Shown: positions 44,926-57,847, counted from the stretch's first letter. The stretch: 64,000 nt of DNA from Lantana camara (GCA_037501455.1 CM074865.1:37926501-37990500), one strand, 5' to 3'. Made by a program: numbers and translations. The notes: generated by a model not told the origin, from the sequence alone.

Positions 44926-47269
44926 ATCCCATCATGGGCTCCTCATACGAATCAAATTATAACAAAGCAAAACAAACTAATCAAACTTACTTATCAAACC
45001 TCCTTCTTCAGTGATGGAAGGGTTGCGCGACCCTAACCATCCATTACAAGTGATGGGAGTGCAAGCTACTACAAACCCAAGGATCTCCATCCCCCACCAA
45101 ATCTCCTAGTGAGTTCAAGTATAATCCGATCAAACTTGGAGACTATGTCTAGGTCATGCCCGACGGCCCGATGCCGCCTGGGATTCCAAACCCACAGTCT
45201 CTGAGGCCCATTACACCTATACGAATCATTACATTACATTACAGAACAACATAACCCACTACTTATCACTGGAAAACTTTAACTTACGTACCAAACCTTA
45301 CCTTGCAACAACCACGCTATTCATACCTCTCTGTGTCAAATCCTTAACTCGTATCTCCCGGCTCACAAGAGGCACACGATTTGAAGCGTGATTTAATGCT
45401 GCAAAACATAACAAATCGAACCAAATCAAATCATAACAAGCGCACCTAGGCTTATACATAGCATATCATACTTGCACTCATATGATAAATTCATAAAATT
45501 ACATATCTTGCACATATTTACATATACTTAAGGAAAATAGTTTGCATGCCTAGAAAACGAGCATATTTCATTAGGGTTTAACTATAACCTAATCTCAACT
45601 TACACCGACGAGCCCAAGAACGAGACAAATGATCCACGCCGAACTGACCACGGCTCACGAAACACCACCCCAGGTGGTCCTGCACAAACTGAATGCAAAA
45701 CACGGAACTCAGACTTAAGGATAAACCATAGAGACGCACGGCTATGCATAAGTACTTAAGGGATGCAAGCACTTAGGCAAAGATCATATGTAAACCAAAC
45801 TCATGGAAAGACATATCATAACTTAACACAATTACAGAACACCTTAAAATATGTTCATGTGCACAATTAATGCAAACACATACAAATGAAATGCATAAGG
45901 TAACACTTATTCATATATGAACGCATAACGTGTTTAAACAGTCAAGGCATACCATAAAATCATAAAACGAGTCGTATTATGTCATATTCATAACATATCA
46001 TAAGTCAAGTTAGGATCATGCTTGGGGAGGGATAAAGGCGTATAAAAAACACAAGAAACGGAAAAAAACACACAAGTCCACACAAAGGGGGAGACATCCC
46101 TACAGAAAAAACTAAGCCACGACCGTGGCTCAGTACAGAGGTTTGAGGACTCCAGGGAGACACGGTCGTGTCTCCCTTAATTCCTAAACTTAGACATGGT
46201 CGTTTCTCAATACAGGCAGCCAAACCTTCGCAATCCACGGTCGTGGCACCCAACAAGCCTGTGGGGAGACACGGGCGTGTCTCCCCGTCGTCTCCAAGCT
46301 CTAAGCAGCAACCATGGTGGACAAGAAAGGGGGAAGAAAGGAAAGGCAAACCGACAACAACCAACCACAACCACTACTCAAAATCAAGCTTAAACACACC
46401 TCAAACCACTTAAAGACATGAATCAAGCTTAAAAGTAAAAAACCATGGAAGTTTACACAAGGTAAAACAATGGTGACTCAAGCTTGGGGCATGAAATGGG
46501 CAAAAATCCAACAAATAACAACAAGCGCACTCCCGGTGACAACATACTTTGATTCTAGCTCAAATAGATCACGTATAAGCACGTTAGGAGCAAAAATTCA
46601 TATTTCTACACTATTCATCATGTTAAAAAAAGGCATGGATTGGAGCTCGAAAAATGAGATACAATCAGGAGGAAATGAAGTACTCAAAGAAAGGGACACA
46701 TTGCTTACCTTGGATCTTTGATCAGGCGAGAAATTGAGTCGAAACTTGAGCTCTTCAGGAGTGAATAGTGCCAATTGTCTTCCTCTTCTTTTCTCCTCCT
46801 TCGACCGATAGAATGCAAATGAGGGAGGGAAGGGCTGGTTCGGTCCATATAAGGCCAAGGAAACCGGTTCGGTTCGGTTCACGATAGGTTCGGTTCAGAC
46901 GGTTAGAAATTAAAACGGTAAAAAGGTCAAACGACTTCAGAAAAAGGTGAGGCTAGTTCCATTAGTCCTGAATCATCGAAATAAATCCAATGGTGGGGTT
47001 GGAATTCGAATTTGAATCCCCGAGCTCAAATTAGCCAAAAACGGCTCAAACACCCTAATTACAATTAGGTCCCTAATCTTCAGTTAAATGTACTTTCAAG
47101 CCCAACAAGTAATAAACGAGTTCTAAGGCAAGGAATAACTTAAAATAAAGTTCATATAGATACGTTAGGCATTCGACATCACATATTTACAATTAAAATA
47201 ATTAACTTACGTAATAAAACTCACTCGTGACGTCATACCTGGATTTTATCGAGAAGACGGGGTGTCACA
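44926..47269 (-). mobile_element. Element H: gypsy LTR, truncated by copia E
   Basis: On the minus strand it begins TGTGACACCCCGTC (at 47269) and runs about 2.3 kb, closely following solo LTR J. It stops at 44926 where E's 3' LTR ends. A donor-like CAAG|GTAAGG (45301), the conserved hairpin (45093-45113) and a palindrome cluster (46115-46286) are present. The acceptor end lies beyond E. ORFs in it are overlapping chance frames. Confidence 0.82.
46115..46286. repeat. Five GC palindromes in H
   Basis: AGCCACGACCGTGGCT (46115-46130), a 22-bp form centred on ACACGGTCGTGT (46155-46176), a damaged AGACATGGTCGTTTCT (46192-46207), CCACGGTCGTGG (46245-46256), and a 24-bp form centred on ACACGGGCGTGT (46263-46286). 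Confidence 0.85.
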
Positions 47270-47784
47270 ATGTATATAGTGTGTGGGTGTGCGTTAACCC
47301 CCTCACTCAGTCAGTGGACTGACCCTCTCCTTTCAACTTTTTAGTTTGTAGGTTTTGGTTCGAGTTAGGCAGAGAAGTGTGTCGGTCAAGTCTCTCTAGT
47401 CGTCTAGTTTGAGTTTGCACTTCATTTTGTATACGTTTATACTTTTATATATGATTTGGATAAGTTCTATGAATTATGTATGAATTTGGTTATGTATGAT
47501 ATTCAAGACAGACTTCTAGGGATAGATGAACCTATTTGTTTTTATGATTTCTTGTGATTTTCGAGATAGGGTATTTATGCTAGTTGATGTTTTGATTTAA
47601 CTGCATGTTTCTTCCTTTCTTGCTCTGCCTTACACGCTTTTGACACGTTTTAGGTGCGTCTAACCTAGAGTGTGTGTCGGTCCCCGTTCGCTTAGTCTTG
47701 GACTCAGGTATGGACTCCTATTTTCATATGTGGATTCGGGTTTAGGTGCGGGGGATGTGGTGGCTCGCCGCTTTGAGTGCTACA
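47270..47784 (+). mobile_element. Element K: end of a gypsy 5' LTR
   Basis: CCTCACTCAGTC/GACTGACC, CCCGTTCGCT and GGGGGATGTGGTGG lead to the terminus GAGTGCTACA at 47784. The left part is cut by H. It resembles the same part of J. Confidence 0.75.
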
Positions 47785-47858
47785 TCCTAAAGTGGCTCAG
47801 GAACAACGTACTAACGTGTGTATTGCATTAAGATACATGAAATTTTTTTTACTTTATG
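47785..47858 (+). other. Element K leader, left of solo LTR J
   Basis: This is AT-rich untranslated sequence directly after the LTR end. No clean primer site is visible; AAGTGGCTCAGG may be a decayed one. TTATG (47854-47858) is J's duplication. Confidence 0.5.
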
Positions 47859-48317
47859 TGTAGCACCCCGTACAGTGGGTCACCACATCCACCGGACCTA
47901 AGCACAATCCACATACGAGATGGAAAACCCCGTACACGAACCAAGCAGAGGCAAACGGGGGAAAGACAAACACAAAACTAAGCTAGGCGGAACGTAGACC
48001 CTGCAACTCAAAATAATCCATAAAACAAATGCATATGCGGAAGCTAATCATTCATTCAAATAATAAAAGCATAAGCAGCAAGTGACGGGTTCAACTAGCA
48101 TAAATACCTAATCCCGAATATAACATAAATCATAAATACAAATAGGTTCAAACTGTTTCCTAGAAGCCTGTCCCGAAATATAATATATCAAAGTAAATCA
48201 TACGGTATACAAACAACGTTTAAACTTATACAAATTACAAAAGTGTATGCAAAGACTCAAACTCGACAACAACTCGATGGACTCCGCCTAGCTCGAAGTT
48301 CAAAGCACACCTGCACA

Positions 48318-49071
48318 CTAAAAACAAAAGGGGAGATGGGTCAGTCACACGGACTGAGTGAGGGGCTACCCATACACACTACATATATCTATGGAGCAAG
48401 GCACAATCAAATACACAGTTTGTGAACTCAGGGATAGTTTTTGCACACCAAACATTACCCGTGATACATACATATAAGGATTTCTTAACAAAACAGAACA
48501 AAACATAACTTAACAAATTCATACGTATCAAACGTTTCAAAACATACTTATCGTATCAAATCTTATCAAAACATTTCATATCTTAGCTTATACTTTCAAA
48601 AGATCCATATTTTATCTTAGTTATAAGTCTATCCCTGTTTCACGAACTTTAACAGAGCATACATACAAAACTCGGCGGGTACGAGTAACAAATCCCATCC
48701 TGGGCTCCTCATACGAATCATACATTACAAATCAAATCAAAAGTAACATTACAGAATAAACCTCCTTCTCCGGCGATGGAAGGGTTGCGCGATCCTAACC
48801 ATCCATTTCAGGTAAGGGGAGTGTAAGCTACTCCAACCCCTCAAGATCTCCATCACTCACCAAATCTCCTGGTGAGATCAGGGGTAATCCGAATCAAACT
48901 GTGGAATTGTGCACAGGGGTGATAACCAGCGACCCCATGACCATCCCGGGTCCTCCTTACCCACAATATCCGGGGCCCAATACTCAAATACAAACCATTA
49001 TATTACATTACAGAACAAACTTAACCCGCTACTTAACATTAACAAACTTTAACTTACGTATCAAACCTTAC
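48318..49071 (-). other. Candidate LTR-embedded intron in J
   Basis: On the minus strand CAAG|GTAAGG starts at 49071. GACTGAC, a long pyrimidine run and TTTTTAG end at 48318, giving 754 nt. The donor is GTAAGG rather than GTGAGG but occupies the same place. Confidence 0.4.
48856..48876 (-). ncRNA. Conserved LTR hairpin, copy in J
   Basis: On the minus strand arms CTCACCA/TGGTGAG pair perfectly around GGAGATT. In H (45093-45113) the arms CTCACTA/TGGTGGG pair with two G-T wobbles, as expected of an RNA helix. Confidence 0.4.
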
Positions 49072-51045
49072 CTTGCAACCACCTTGCTATTCATACCTCT
49101 CTGTGTCAAATCCTTAACTCGTATCTCTCGGCTCATAAGAGGCACACGGTTTGAAGGGTGGTTGAATGTTGCAAAACATTATGAATCGAACCAAATCAAA
49201 ATATAACAAGCGTACATAGGCTTGTACATAGCGTATCATACTTGCAAAGCCTTAGCAAATTCATAAACTTACATATTTCCCACATATTTACTTATACTTA
49301 GGTTATAGTTCGCATGCATAGAAAACGAGCATGTTTCATCAGGGTTTAACTATAATCTAACCTCACCTTACACCAACAGAATAGAGAACGAGACGATTGA
49401 TCCACGCCGGAATCAACACGGCCAACAAAACACCACCCCGGGTGTACCTGAACAAACTGTAGACAAAAATACAGAACTTAGACTCAAGGATGAACCACAT
49501 AGATGTACGGCGTATGCATAGGCACTTAAGAGAGGCGAACACATAGGCAAGGTTCATATTCAAACTCATTTCATACAAAGGAATGCATTTCTCAAAGTGG
49601 AGATACATAACAAGGTGCATATGTACTTCGTGCAAACAACTCGGATTACTTAAGCAACATAAAATGCGTATAAGAATAAGTACATAAACATGGATATGAC
49701 AAAACAAGTTAGTAACAAGTTCGGAGGTGAAAAGGTGCAAGAAAAGCGGAAGAAGAACACAAAAAGTGGATCCGAGCAAAAATGGATGAAAGCTGGAAAT
49801 TTCTGAAACGGACAAGCTGTAGGAAAACTATCATAACTTGAGTTTTGGAAGTCGAAATTGAGTTTTGTTTCTTGGAAATGAAACTAGACACATAGATCTT
49901 TCAAATGGTATAAGGCTCGAATCATGGTTCAAAGCGAGACGAAAATGGCGCAGGTTTGAAATTGAACCAAAGCAGAATTCCGGTGAAGTGGCGACACAAA
50001 ATTCAAACGGTTATAACTCACAAACGACAACGAATTTTAATGTGATTACAATTGGAGAATTTTCTACGCACAAAGTAGTTTCTACAGTCAAAAATTCAGG
50101 TAAAACGGAGCATGTATGAGGGTGGCACGGCAGCGAAAAAATTTCACTGGAAACCAGTCGCGGCCGCGAAGTCAAGACAGAAGCTCTCTCAGCATGATGG
50201 TTGCGCCACGACACTTTCATGCCTAAAAACAGGCACGGGCTCGACCAAGCTTTTCAGCCATGGCGACTGCTAGGCGGGGAGGTTTGCAACCTCCCCAAAA
50301 ACCATCCCAAACCCTAGGAAACGACACAAAACGAACATATAACATCAAATAACACATACATAACACATTAGAGCACAAATCGGATTCCGAAACAAGCCCG
50401 AACGCCCAAAACATGAAACCCACACTATTCATCATCTTCATCAAAGTCATAGAAATGAGCAAGAAAAATGGGATTCAATTGGAAGGAAATGAACCACTTG
50501 AAGAGAGGAACACATTACTTACCTTGGATTGTTGATCGGGCGAGCGACGAGGTCGGAATCTCGAGCTCAAAGATTTGGGTGAATAGTTGCTTTTTCTCCT
50601 CTTCTTTTCCCCTTGAAGAAAAGCTGCACCAAAATGAAAAGAGTGAGGGGGTTCGGTCTTCTTAAGGCCAAGAACGGGCTCGGTTCGGTTCGAGACGGGT
50701 TCGATTCAATTTTTTGGGAAAATAAATCGCTAGAGGGTTAAATGGTGTCAGAAAAAGGGAAAGCTAGTTCTGTTGGACTCAAATCATTGAAACAAGTCCA
50801 ATGGAGGGGTCGATATTCAAATTCGAATTCCCGAGCTCAAGGTAGCCACGAGGGCTAAAAACACCCGAATTTGCAAATATTGGACAATTGAGACCAAGTA
50901 CAACTTATTAATTCTAATGCGCACTTAATTAAATGGAATACAAATTGACACGTAACTCATGCGAATAACACATAAGTCACGAAAATACAGAATTAAACTC
51001 TCTCATGATATCATACCTGGATTGCCGAGAAGACGGGGTGTCACA

Positions 51046-51655
51046 TTATGTTGTTTAAATTGCGCTTTCAATTCATTAAGTGTTGCATTTGCATACCTTA
51101 TGTGGCTTCGTTGCTCTAATTATGTGTCATAATCACTCACTAACCGCATGAATTATACTTTCATCTAGTTTGTGTATAACAGGATGAAACGTAATCGCGA
51201 AATACCAAAGACAATTAAGACAATGAATTGCTCTACCTATCCTTCAAGATGCACGGTAAGACATCATAATCACGAAGAGAAACCCCCCTATCTTCATCGA
51301 GTGTACCGCTTTTTCAAGAGCAAACCTTGTAAGCTCTTGGTGAAGGACCAAATCACACCTCGGGGTAGTGTAAGAAACGATAGGGAACATGCCTCAGGTG
51401 CGGTGCTACCAACCATAGGTCAACGCATGTCCTCACAAAAATCAAGGACAATCTAATAAGTATGAAAGGATAGCTCAAAATTGTGGAAGGGATTAGATGG
51501 AGTTTCAAAGGTACATGATTCGGAATCAATTTAAATATGTTAATCATTAGGAAAGCTTCAAAGGTCGAGCGGGGAGCTGATAGAAAAGATTGGTCGAGAG
51601 TACTAGGTGCGATGCCTCAATCAGAAGATTCTCATGTGCCCTCGTATCCATCTAT
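51046..51655 (+). pseudogene. Element K leader and start of a degenerate gag-like region
   Basis: The leader continues after J and ends with GTATAACAG|G before an ATG at 51184, the arrangement found at the gag starts of C and F. The 91-residue frame that follows (to 51456, MKRNREIPKT...) is basic but has no recognisable capsid or zinc knuckle, so the gag call rests on position only. The sequence stops being interpretable before the copia LTR piece at about 51656. Confidence 0.4.
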
Positions 51656-52337
51656 ATATTGGAAAACATAGAGTTGAAGTAGCAGAATTTTAATTTTTTT
51701 TTTCCAAAAGCGAATCGTGTTCTTTCAATGTTCGTTTCAAAACAAAGAAAGTTTCAAGTAACTTACAATAATAGAAGCTTTCTAGTGATGTTTGACCTAA
51801 CCTATCAAACACCCTTCATACGGATTGTCCCTCGAATGGTTCTCGAAAAGATCCCAAAGTAAGTAATCCTCCAAAGCGTATCCACACCAGTCCTAGATCT
51901 CGATCAAGCCATTGAGAATGCTAGTTCTGTGACTTGTGTTTTGACTAGGAAATTTTCTTTGAAAACTTTTCTTTTGATTTTCTCAAAAATAATTAACACT
52001 TCAAGAACGTTGGTCTAAACCCAAAAAGAGTCCCACCCCTTGTATTTATAACAAGGAGCTTCGAACCCCTTAAGGTTTCCTAAACCTAGTGGGCTTTGAT
52101 TTTTTGCTCAATAATTCACTAATTAATAGATATATTTTAATTGAAATAAGATCTTATCTTATTCTCCAAGACATCTCAAGAAATCTCTTTCCTACTTTAG
52201 GAGTTTGACTATTCAACTTTATCTTGCATAAAATTAAATATCAAATTCAATAAACAATTTAATTCATAATTAACTATTTATTGGGTTAATTTTTTTTTTA
52301 GTTTAGACTTAACAGTTAATTCATAATTAATTAAAAG
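51656..52337 (-). mobile_element. Element N: copia LTR piece
   Basis: It starts ATTGGAAAACATAG...GCAGAATTTTAA, matching the minus-strand LTR end of A (TTGGAAAACACGAATC...), and continues through ATGCTAGTTCTGTGAC. Only the 3' part of the LTR is present, and the inner boundary is approximate (AT-rich). It faces O head to head. Confidence 0.65.
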
Positions 52338-54182
52338 CCCAAAATTAAAGCAGCTATTTTGCTTTACTATTTCCTTGTAAAATCACAAACAATCTTTGAA
52401 TAATAAATGAAATCATTTTATTCATAGGCAACAGTTCTTTATGTACTATTTTGCATTTGTCTGGGTTTGACTGTGCTTTGCATGTTTTGAGCTCCCCTTA
52501 TCCGATGAGGCCGTTAAGAACTTTGTCCTTATGAGAACGACACATGAACCAAATTCTTAACTCCATAGGCGAGGATTAGAAACTTCTCCAAGTCTATGAG
52601 TCCGACAGATAGTGAGAGTGTCGACCTTGACTCCGTTGAGACTTGCTTATGTGATTACGTCCTTGAGAAGGGTCACCCAGTTTCATGGGGTGTAAAGTGC
52701 ATAAGATGATGCATGCGTGATACATAAGGGTGATTGTTATAAGAACTGTATCACTGAGATGTCCCGTATGAGAACATTCCTAAATGGGAAAGGATGTTTC
52801 CAAGAAACCTCCAGATTAGGAAATATCTTACAGGTCGATGACGTAATTAATAATCCTTTGACATGGGATATTGTAAAGTCTCATATGAGCTAACTCTGTA
52901 ATCTTTGATATGGACTCAAGAAGATGTCGACTTTAGACAGCTGAACTCTAGTCCATACTGGGATTAAACAAGTGACATATGTAGAATTAGTAGAATCAAT
53001 AAAGGACCTACACTAGTTAAGAGCAAGGTGATCTCTTATTGATTAAGTTGTTCGTTGTCTATTAATTATTAAACCCTTGGTCAAGGTGGTTAAAAGATCA
53101 AGACATCAAGGAAATGGGGTTTTCTTGGATTGAGGTCTAAATGGATATGAAACGAACTTAACTTTAACGATCAAGAATAACAAGGCTCTAGTTTATTCTC
53201 ATGCCTTAATATCTTGATTGAGAGATGGAATTATAAGAGGATCATATTTCATTGATTTTCATTGACTGAAAGGTTCTTCGATTTATTTTGTTATTCGGCT
53301 AGGGGTCACACACCCATTGCTAGATTATGGTAGTGTGATCTGTGAACTGATTAATTAAATAAGAGTATTAATTAATTAGTGTCACTGCTAATGAACCTAA
53401 AAGGACACATACAAATGAAAATGATCAAATGGTTGATCAAATGGGGCCACACGTACGTGGGCCCCATGTCAAGTGAGTGACACGTGTGGCACAAGCCACA
53501 CATGTGAAAAACTTAATTAATTAAATTGTTTAATTAATTTTTGGGGGTTTTAATTAATTATGAATTAATTGTTAAGTCCAAATCAAAATAATTAACCTAA
53601 TAAATATTTAATTGTGAATTAAATTATTTATGGAATTAAATATTTAATTTTATATTAGATAAAGTTGAATAGTCAAACTCCTAAAGGGTTTAGGAGAGGG
53701 ATTTCTTGATATGTCTTGGAAAATAAGATAAGATCTTATTTCAAATAAAAGATATTATTTAATTAGTGAATTACTGAGCAAGAAATCAAAACCCACTTGG
53801 CTTAGGAAAGCCTATGGGGTTCGAACCCCAAATGTATAAATAAAGGGGGTAGGACTCTTTCTATGGTTTAGACCAACGTTCTTGAAGCGTTAATTATTTT
53901 GAGAAAAATCAAAAGAAAAGTTTTTCACAAAATTTCCTAGCTAAAACATAAGCCACAGAACTAGCATTCTAAATAGTTTAACCGTGATCTAGGACTGGAG
54001 TGGATACACTTTGTAGGATTCCTAATTTGGTGTCTAATCAAGAACCGTTCGAGGGACAATCCGCTTGAAGGGTGTTCGATAGGGGAAATCAAACATCACA
54101 AGAAAGCTTCATTGCAATTAAATGATCTCTTTTGGTATTTTTTTTTTTAAATTCCATTGCTTATACTCTGTGTTTTCCAACA
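52338..54182 (+). mobile_element. Element O: copia LTR
   Basis: It can be followed on the + strand from AAAGCAGCTATTTTGC (equivalent to AAAGCCGATTGTATAT in B) through the phrases shared by all copia LTRs to GTGTTTTCCAACA at 54182. The first bases are missing. One CACGTG and several CACGTA/CATGTG forms lie around 53450-53510. No internal region follows, so it is a solo or truncated LTR. No gene is seen. Confidence 0.75.
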
Positions 54183-55994
54183 GGACGGAATTCGAAACTT
54201 ACGGTTAAGTTTAATTCTTTCTTAAGATGTTCAATCGCCTATACTGAACAACCTTCAAGTGGCATGAATCCACTCCGGGATGGTTTTTTCTTCTTCTTTA
54301 AGACTACAACGTAGAAGCCCTCTAGAAGCATCCACAAGCACCTCGATCATGATTAAAATAGGGAGAATGCTAGTTCTGTATTTTGTATAAAAGCTGGGGT
54401 TTGTTCTTTTCTCAAGAACTGGCTTTTTGTATCTCCGAAATAGAGAGAATTCAATGCACTTCTTGAATGCCGGTCTGAAGTGAATGAGGGAGGTCTCTCT
54501 CTTTGTATCTAACTAAGAACGGTTTACGATTCTTTTTCTGTTAAGAAAAGATCTTATCTTTTTTTAATCACTTAATTAATTAATGAGATAGTATATTATA
54601 ATTAATTAATAATCATATTATTAATTAGAAATAATTATCTTAACAAGTTGAAGATATTATCTCATAATTATTTATTTCATAAATAAATAATTTGTGACAT
54701 TATCCATTATTTATTTCATAAATAAATATTTTAAGTTATTATCTTTATATTTATTTCATAGATAAATATTTATGATAATAACAACTAATTGATATTATCT
54801 TTGTATTTATTTCATAAATAAATACTAACAATAATAACAACTTAGATATTATCTCACTTATTTATTTTATAAATAAATAAGTCTTGATATTATCTTTCAC
54901 TTATTTCTCAAATAACGTAAGATAATATTTTTCTTTATTTCTTAAATAAAGATGATAATATCCTTTATTTATTTCTTGAATAAATAAAGTTGGATGATGT
55001 CATATTTATTTCATTAGTAAATAATATCATTTTTCAACTAATAATTAATTCATAATTAATTATTTATTGGACTTCTTTATTCCGGATTGGATTTTATAAT
55101 TAATTCCTAATTAATTAAAACCCAAAATTAATTATACCATATAATTAATAGAACACATGTGTGACCTATGTCACACGTGTGACTTCATTCCACACGTGCC
55201 ACAAACGTGTGGCCCCATCCGGCTACATTTAGCCGGTTCGATCAATTTAATTAATCGATCGAGCTTATACCCTCGTGACCGGGTATTTGTGTGTGACCCT
55301 CTATGTTCATTATTCGATTAGCAGTGAACCTAATTAATTAATACTCTTATTAATTAATTATCTCACCGATCACACAACCATAGTCTAGCAACAGGTGTGT
55401 GACCCATAGCCGAATAACGAATTTTTCGTAAGAACCTTTCAGTCAATGACAACTCGTGAAATACGATCCTCTTACTAATTCTATCTGTCGATTAATATCT
55501 AGGGCACAGGAATAAATAGAATCCTAGTAATACTAATTTTAAAGCTAACTTCATTTCGTATCCATTTGATCTTGATTCGAGAAACTCCTTTCCTGATCTC
55601 GATCTAACTGCCTTGGCCAAGGGCTACAATATGAAATATGAACAACTTATGCAATAAGAGATCTTCTTGCTCTAGGAAAGTGTAGATCCTTTGTTGATTC
55701 TCGCATCCCTTCACATGTCACTTTTACAATCCCAACATTAGTTCTAATCCGGGTGTCTCAAACGACACCCTTTTAGACCTTTATCTAAGATTGCATATTT
55801 AACTCACATAAGAAAACTATGAAATCTCAAGTCTGAGGACTAATGGAACACGCCATTGACTTGTGAGATATTTTCTAATCTGAAAGTTTCCATTTCTAGA
55901 AATGGGAGCTTCCTTTCCCATTTAGAAATGCTCTCACGTGGGGCACCTCAGTGTACTCATTCTATCGATGAGCACCCTCGTGTATTGCGTATGC
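54183..55994 (-). mobile_element. Element L: copia LTR, interrupted by gypsy M
   Basis: On the minus strand this is a copia LTR of another family. The equivalents of the G-box region (about 55155-55212), the ACAGGTGT/TAGTCTAGCAAC region (55381-55395) and the region near the LTR start can be recognised. It continues at 63630 after M. The left boundary against O is uncertain. It holds a long AT-rich hairpin array. Confidence 0.75.
54665..55025. repeat. AT-rich covarying hairpin array in L
   Basis: About nine units centred on ATTTATTTCATAAATAAAT (54665-54692, 54706-54731, 54746-54771, 54803-54825, 54856-54882, one degenerate near 54898-54920, 54932-54952, 54963-54989, 55003-55024) are separated by GATATTATC-like spacers. 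The outer stem pairs differ between units (GTA/TAC, ACTTA/TAAGT, CTTTA/TAAAG, TCTTTA/TAAAGA) but remain complementary. Confidence 0.8.
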
Positions 55995-57228
55995 TGTAAT
56001 AGCCCGGATCGGGGCCTGGTCGTAAACGGTAAGCTAAGGGTATCGTAAGAGCGTTTATAGACCTTGATCCATATTTAAAATACTTCATGCATTGCATCTT
56101 TATGTGAAATACATGCTCTTTTGTGATATTATGTTATTTCGAGGGAAAGTCGGCACAAAAACCCTAAAGTACTATTCATTTCCCGAACCACTACTGCCCC
56201 GGGTTGTCAATGAAAATTTAAAGGATCAAAACTCATGGTTTTTAATCATTTAAACTTGTTTTCCAAGTTCCGAGAACCTTTATATGAATTTTAGAAGTAA
56301 TTTAGGATTTTCTTTTAAAAATAATAATTATTATTATTCATCGCCGAAATGAACTTTTGATCGGTACACCGGTTACCCCTCAATATTATACTTAAAACGA
56401 CCCTTGAATTATTTCATGAATTTTGATATGATTTTCAAACCCTAATTCCGACCCTAGCTCGAGTAGTAAACGAAAACGTTTCACAAATAAATTACTATTC
56501 ATTTCAAGAATTAGAACTTTTAAACCGTACGTCCGATTTTGACGTATGAGTAGGCGTTTCGAAGGAAATTTTATTTCCTGAACTTTGAAAACTTTTCCCA
56601 CTCTCGTAGCTGCTCGTTTGAAGATGAAATGACCTAAATATCCTTTTTCTATCATTTTATATTTAATTTTGATAAAAAACTAATTAATTCTTAAAAATCC
56701 CACAAAGAACCCCGCGTGGCCCCCTTTGTGCAATTAATAATTGCAATTGACCCTTCTTTATGCCTATAAATAGCAACCATCCCTTTCAGTTTTGTTTACC
56801 CCATTTGTTCAACCGACTACTGAGGTTAGCTTTCTTTTTTTCTTTTTGTTTTTATTTATTTAATTTAAGTTTTTATTATGCTTTAGTTTTAGATTTTTAA
56901 TTTATGTTTAGTTTTAGATTATTTTATGTTTTGTTTTATGCATGAGTTATTTGTTTAAAATTTTATTTTAATTGCATGAATTACATAATTTATGTTTTAT
57001 AAATTATAGTTTATTTTGAAATGCGTTACATAATTTAATTATGCTACAATTTAATTATGTGACAACTATTAGGACATGTTACATGCTATATTTGAATTAT
57101 ATCATGATTTTAGTTAGGTAATTTAATGTGATACATGTTACTTGAATTATAATTAAAACCTATAGGTTTAAATTGTTACATGTTTAATTAATTAGCCTAA
57201 CCAATTGATATAAGTTATAGTATATATG

Positions 57229-57386
57229 TATAAATACGTATACATATTAGTTTTTCCTATGTATAAATACGGTATGTATTTTTGTATAAATACCAAATGT
57301 ATTTTAGTATAAATACTTAAAGTATTTTCGTATAAGTACCAAACGTATACCTACCGTATAAATACCTTATACCCACCGTATAAATA
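57229..57386 (+). repeat. Array of TATAAATA palindromes in M's 5' LTR
   Basis: TATAAATA occurs at 57229, 57262, 57285, 57308, 57357 and 57379, and TATAAGTA at 57331, with mostly 22-26 bp spacing. Between them GTATTT and AAATAC arms form short hairpins. The array is repeated in the 3' LTR at about 61694-61855. Each unit resembles a plant TATA box, but the palindromic design also matches the hairpin arrays of the other LTRs. Confidence 0.75.
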
Positions 57387-57407
57387 CGATATCCGTGAAC
57401 AGTACCT

Positions 57408-57437
57408 TTGACCGGAATAGTAACTTTGACTTTGACT
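57408..57437 (+). promoter_or_regulatory. Three W-box cores in M's LTR
   Basis: TTGACC (57408-57413), TTGACT (57426-57431) and TTGACT (57432-57437) lie directly after the TATA-like array. W-boxes are WRKY sites in plant stress promoters. Binding is inferred. Confidence 0.5.
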
Positions 57438-57847
57438 TTATATCAACGGACTCGTTTTGACGAGATGGATTCAACGGTAAAATCCTTTTTCGCAAATTTT
57501 CAAAATCGGGAATCAAAATTAATCTTTTCAATCAAACTCTTTTCTAGAAATTGATCTTTTTATAACCCTAAGTATGTTATTTAATTTTGTACTATAATTT
57601 TTCCAATTAAGATTTAATTACTTATCCGAATTCTTCCTCCGATGAAGGTAATCCTTCTCGATTAATACTCTCTAGTCAATTGTGTGATTTCCATCATTCA
57701 ATCATGCATCATTGATCCATTCCGGGACTTAGTTCCTTAAGCTCATAGTAGTGTATTACTTACAGGAGTTAAGACCGAGACCTGGAATCCCCAGGGCACT
57801 ACCTGATCCCTATCCTCTACCAACTACCTATCTACCTCAATAAATAG

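Larger units (their letters stand above)
47859..51045 (-). mobile_element. Element J: solo gypsy LTR (3187 bp)
   Basis: On the minus strand it runs TGTGACACCCC...CGGGGTGCTACA and is flanked by exact TTATG duplications (47854-47858, 51046-51050). It belongs to the same family group as H and G. It contains a candidate intron (48318-49071), the conserved hairpin (48856-48876) and one GC palindrome (50158-50169). The ORFs up to 150 aa have no recognisable domain and are LTR by-products. Confidence 0.92.

Noticed and set aside
45578..46882. Several 60-121 aa frames in H
   Set aside because: They overlap on opposite strands within an LTR and cross the palindrome cluster. No protein family is recognisable.
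49363..49815. 150-aa minus-strand frame in J
   Set aside because: It lies inside a solo LTR, has no recognisable domain, and the related LTR H does not preserve the frame.
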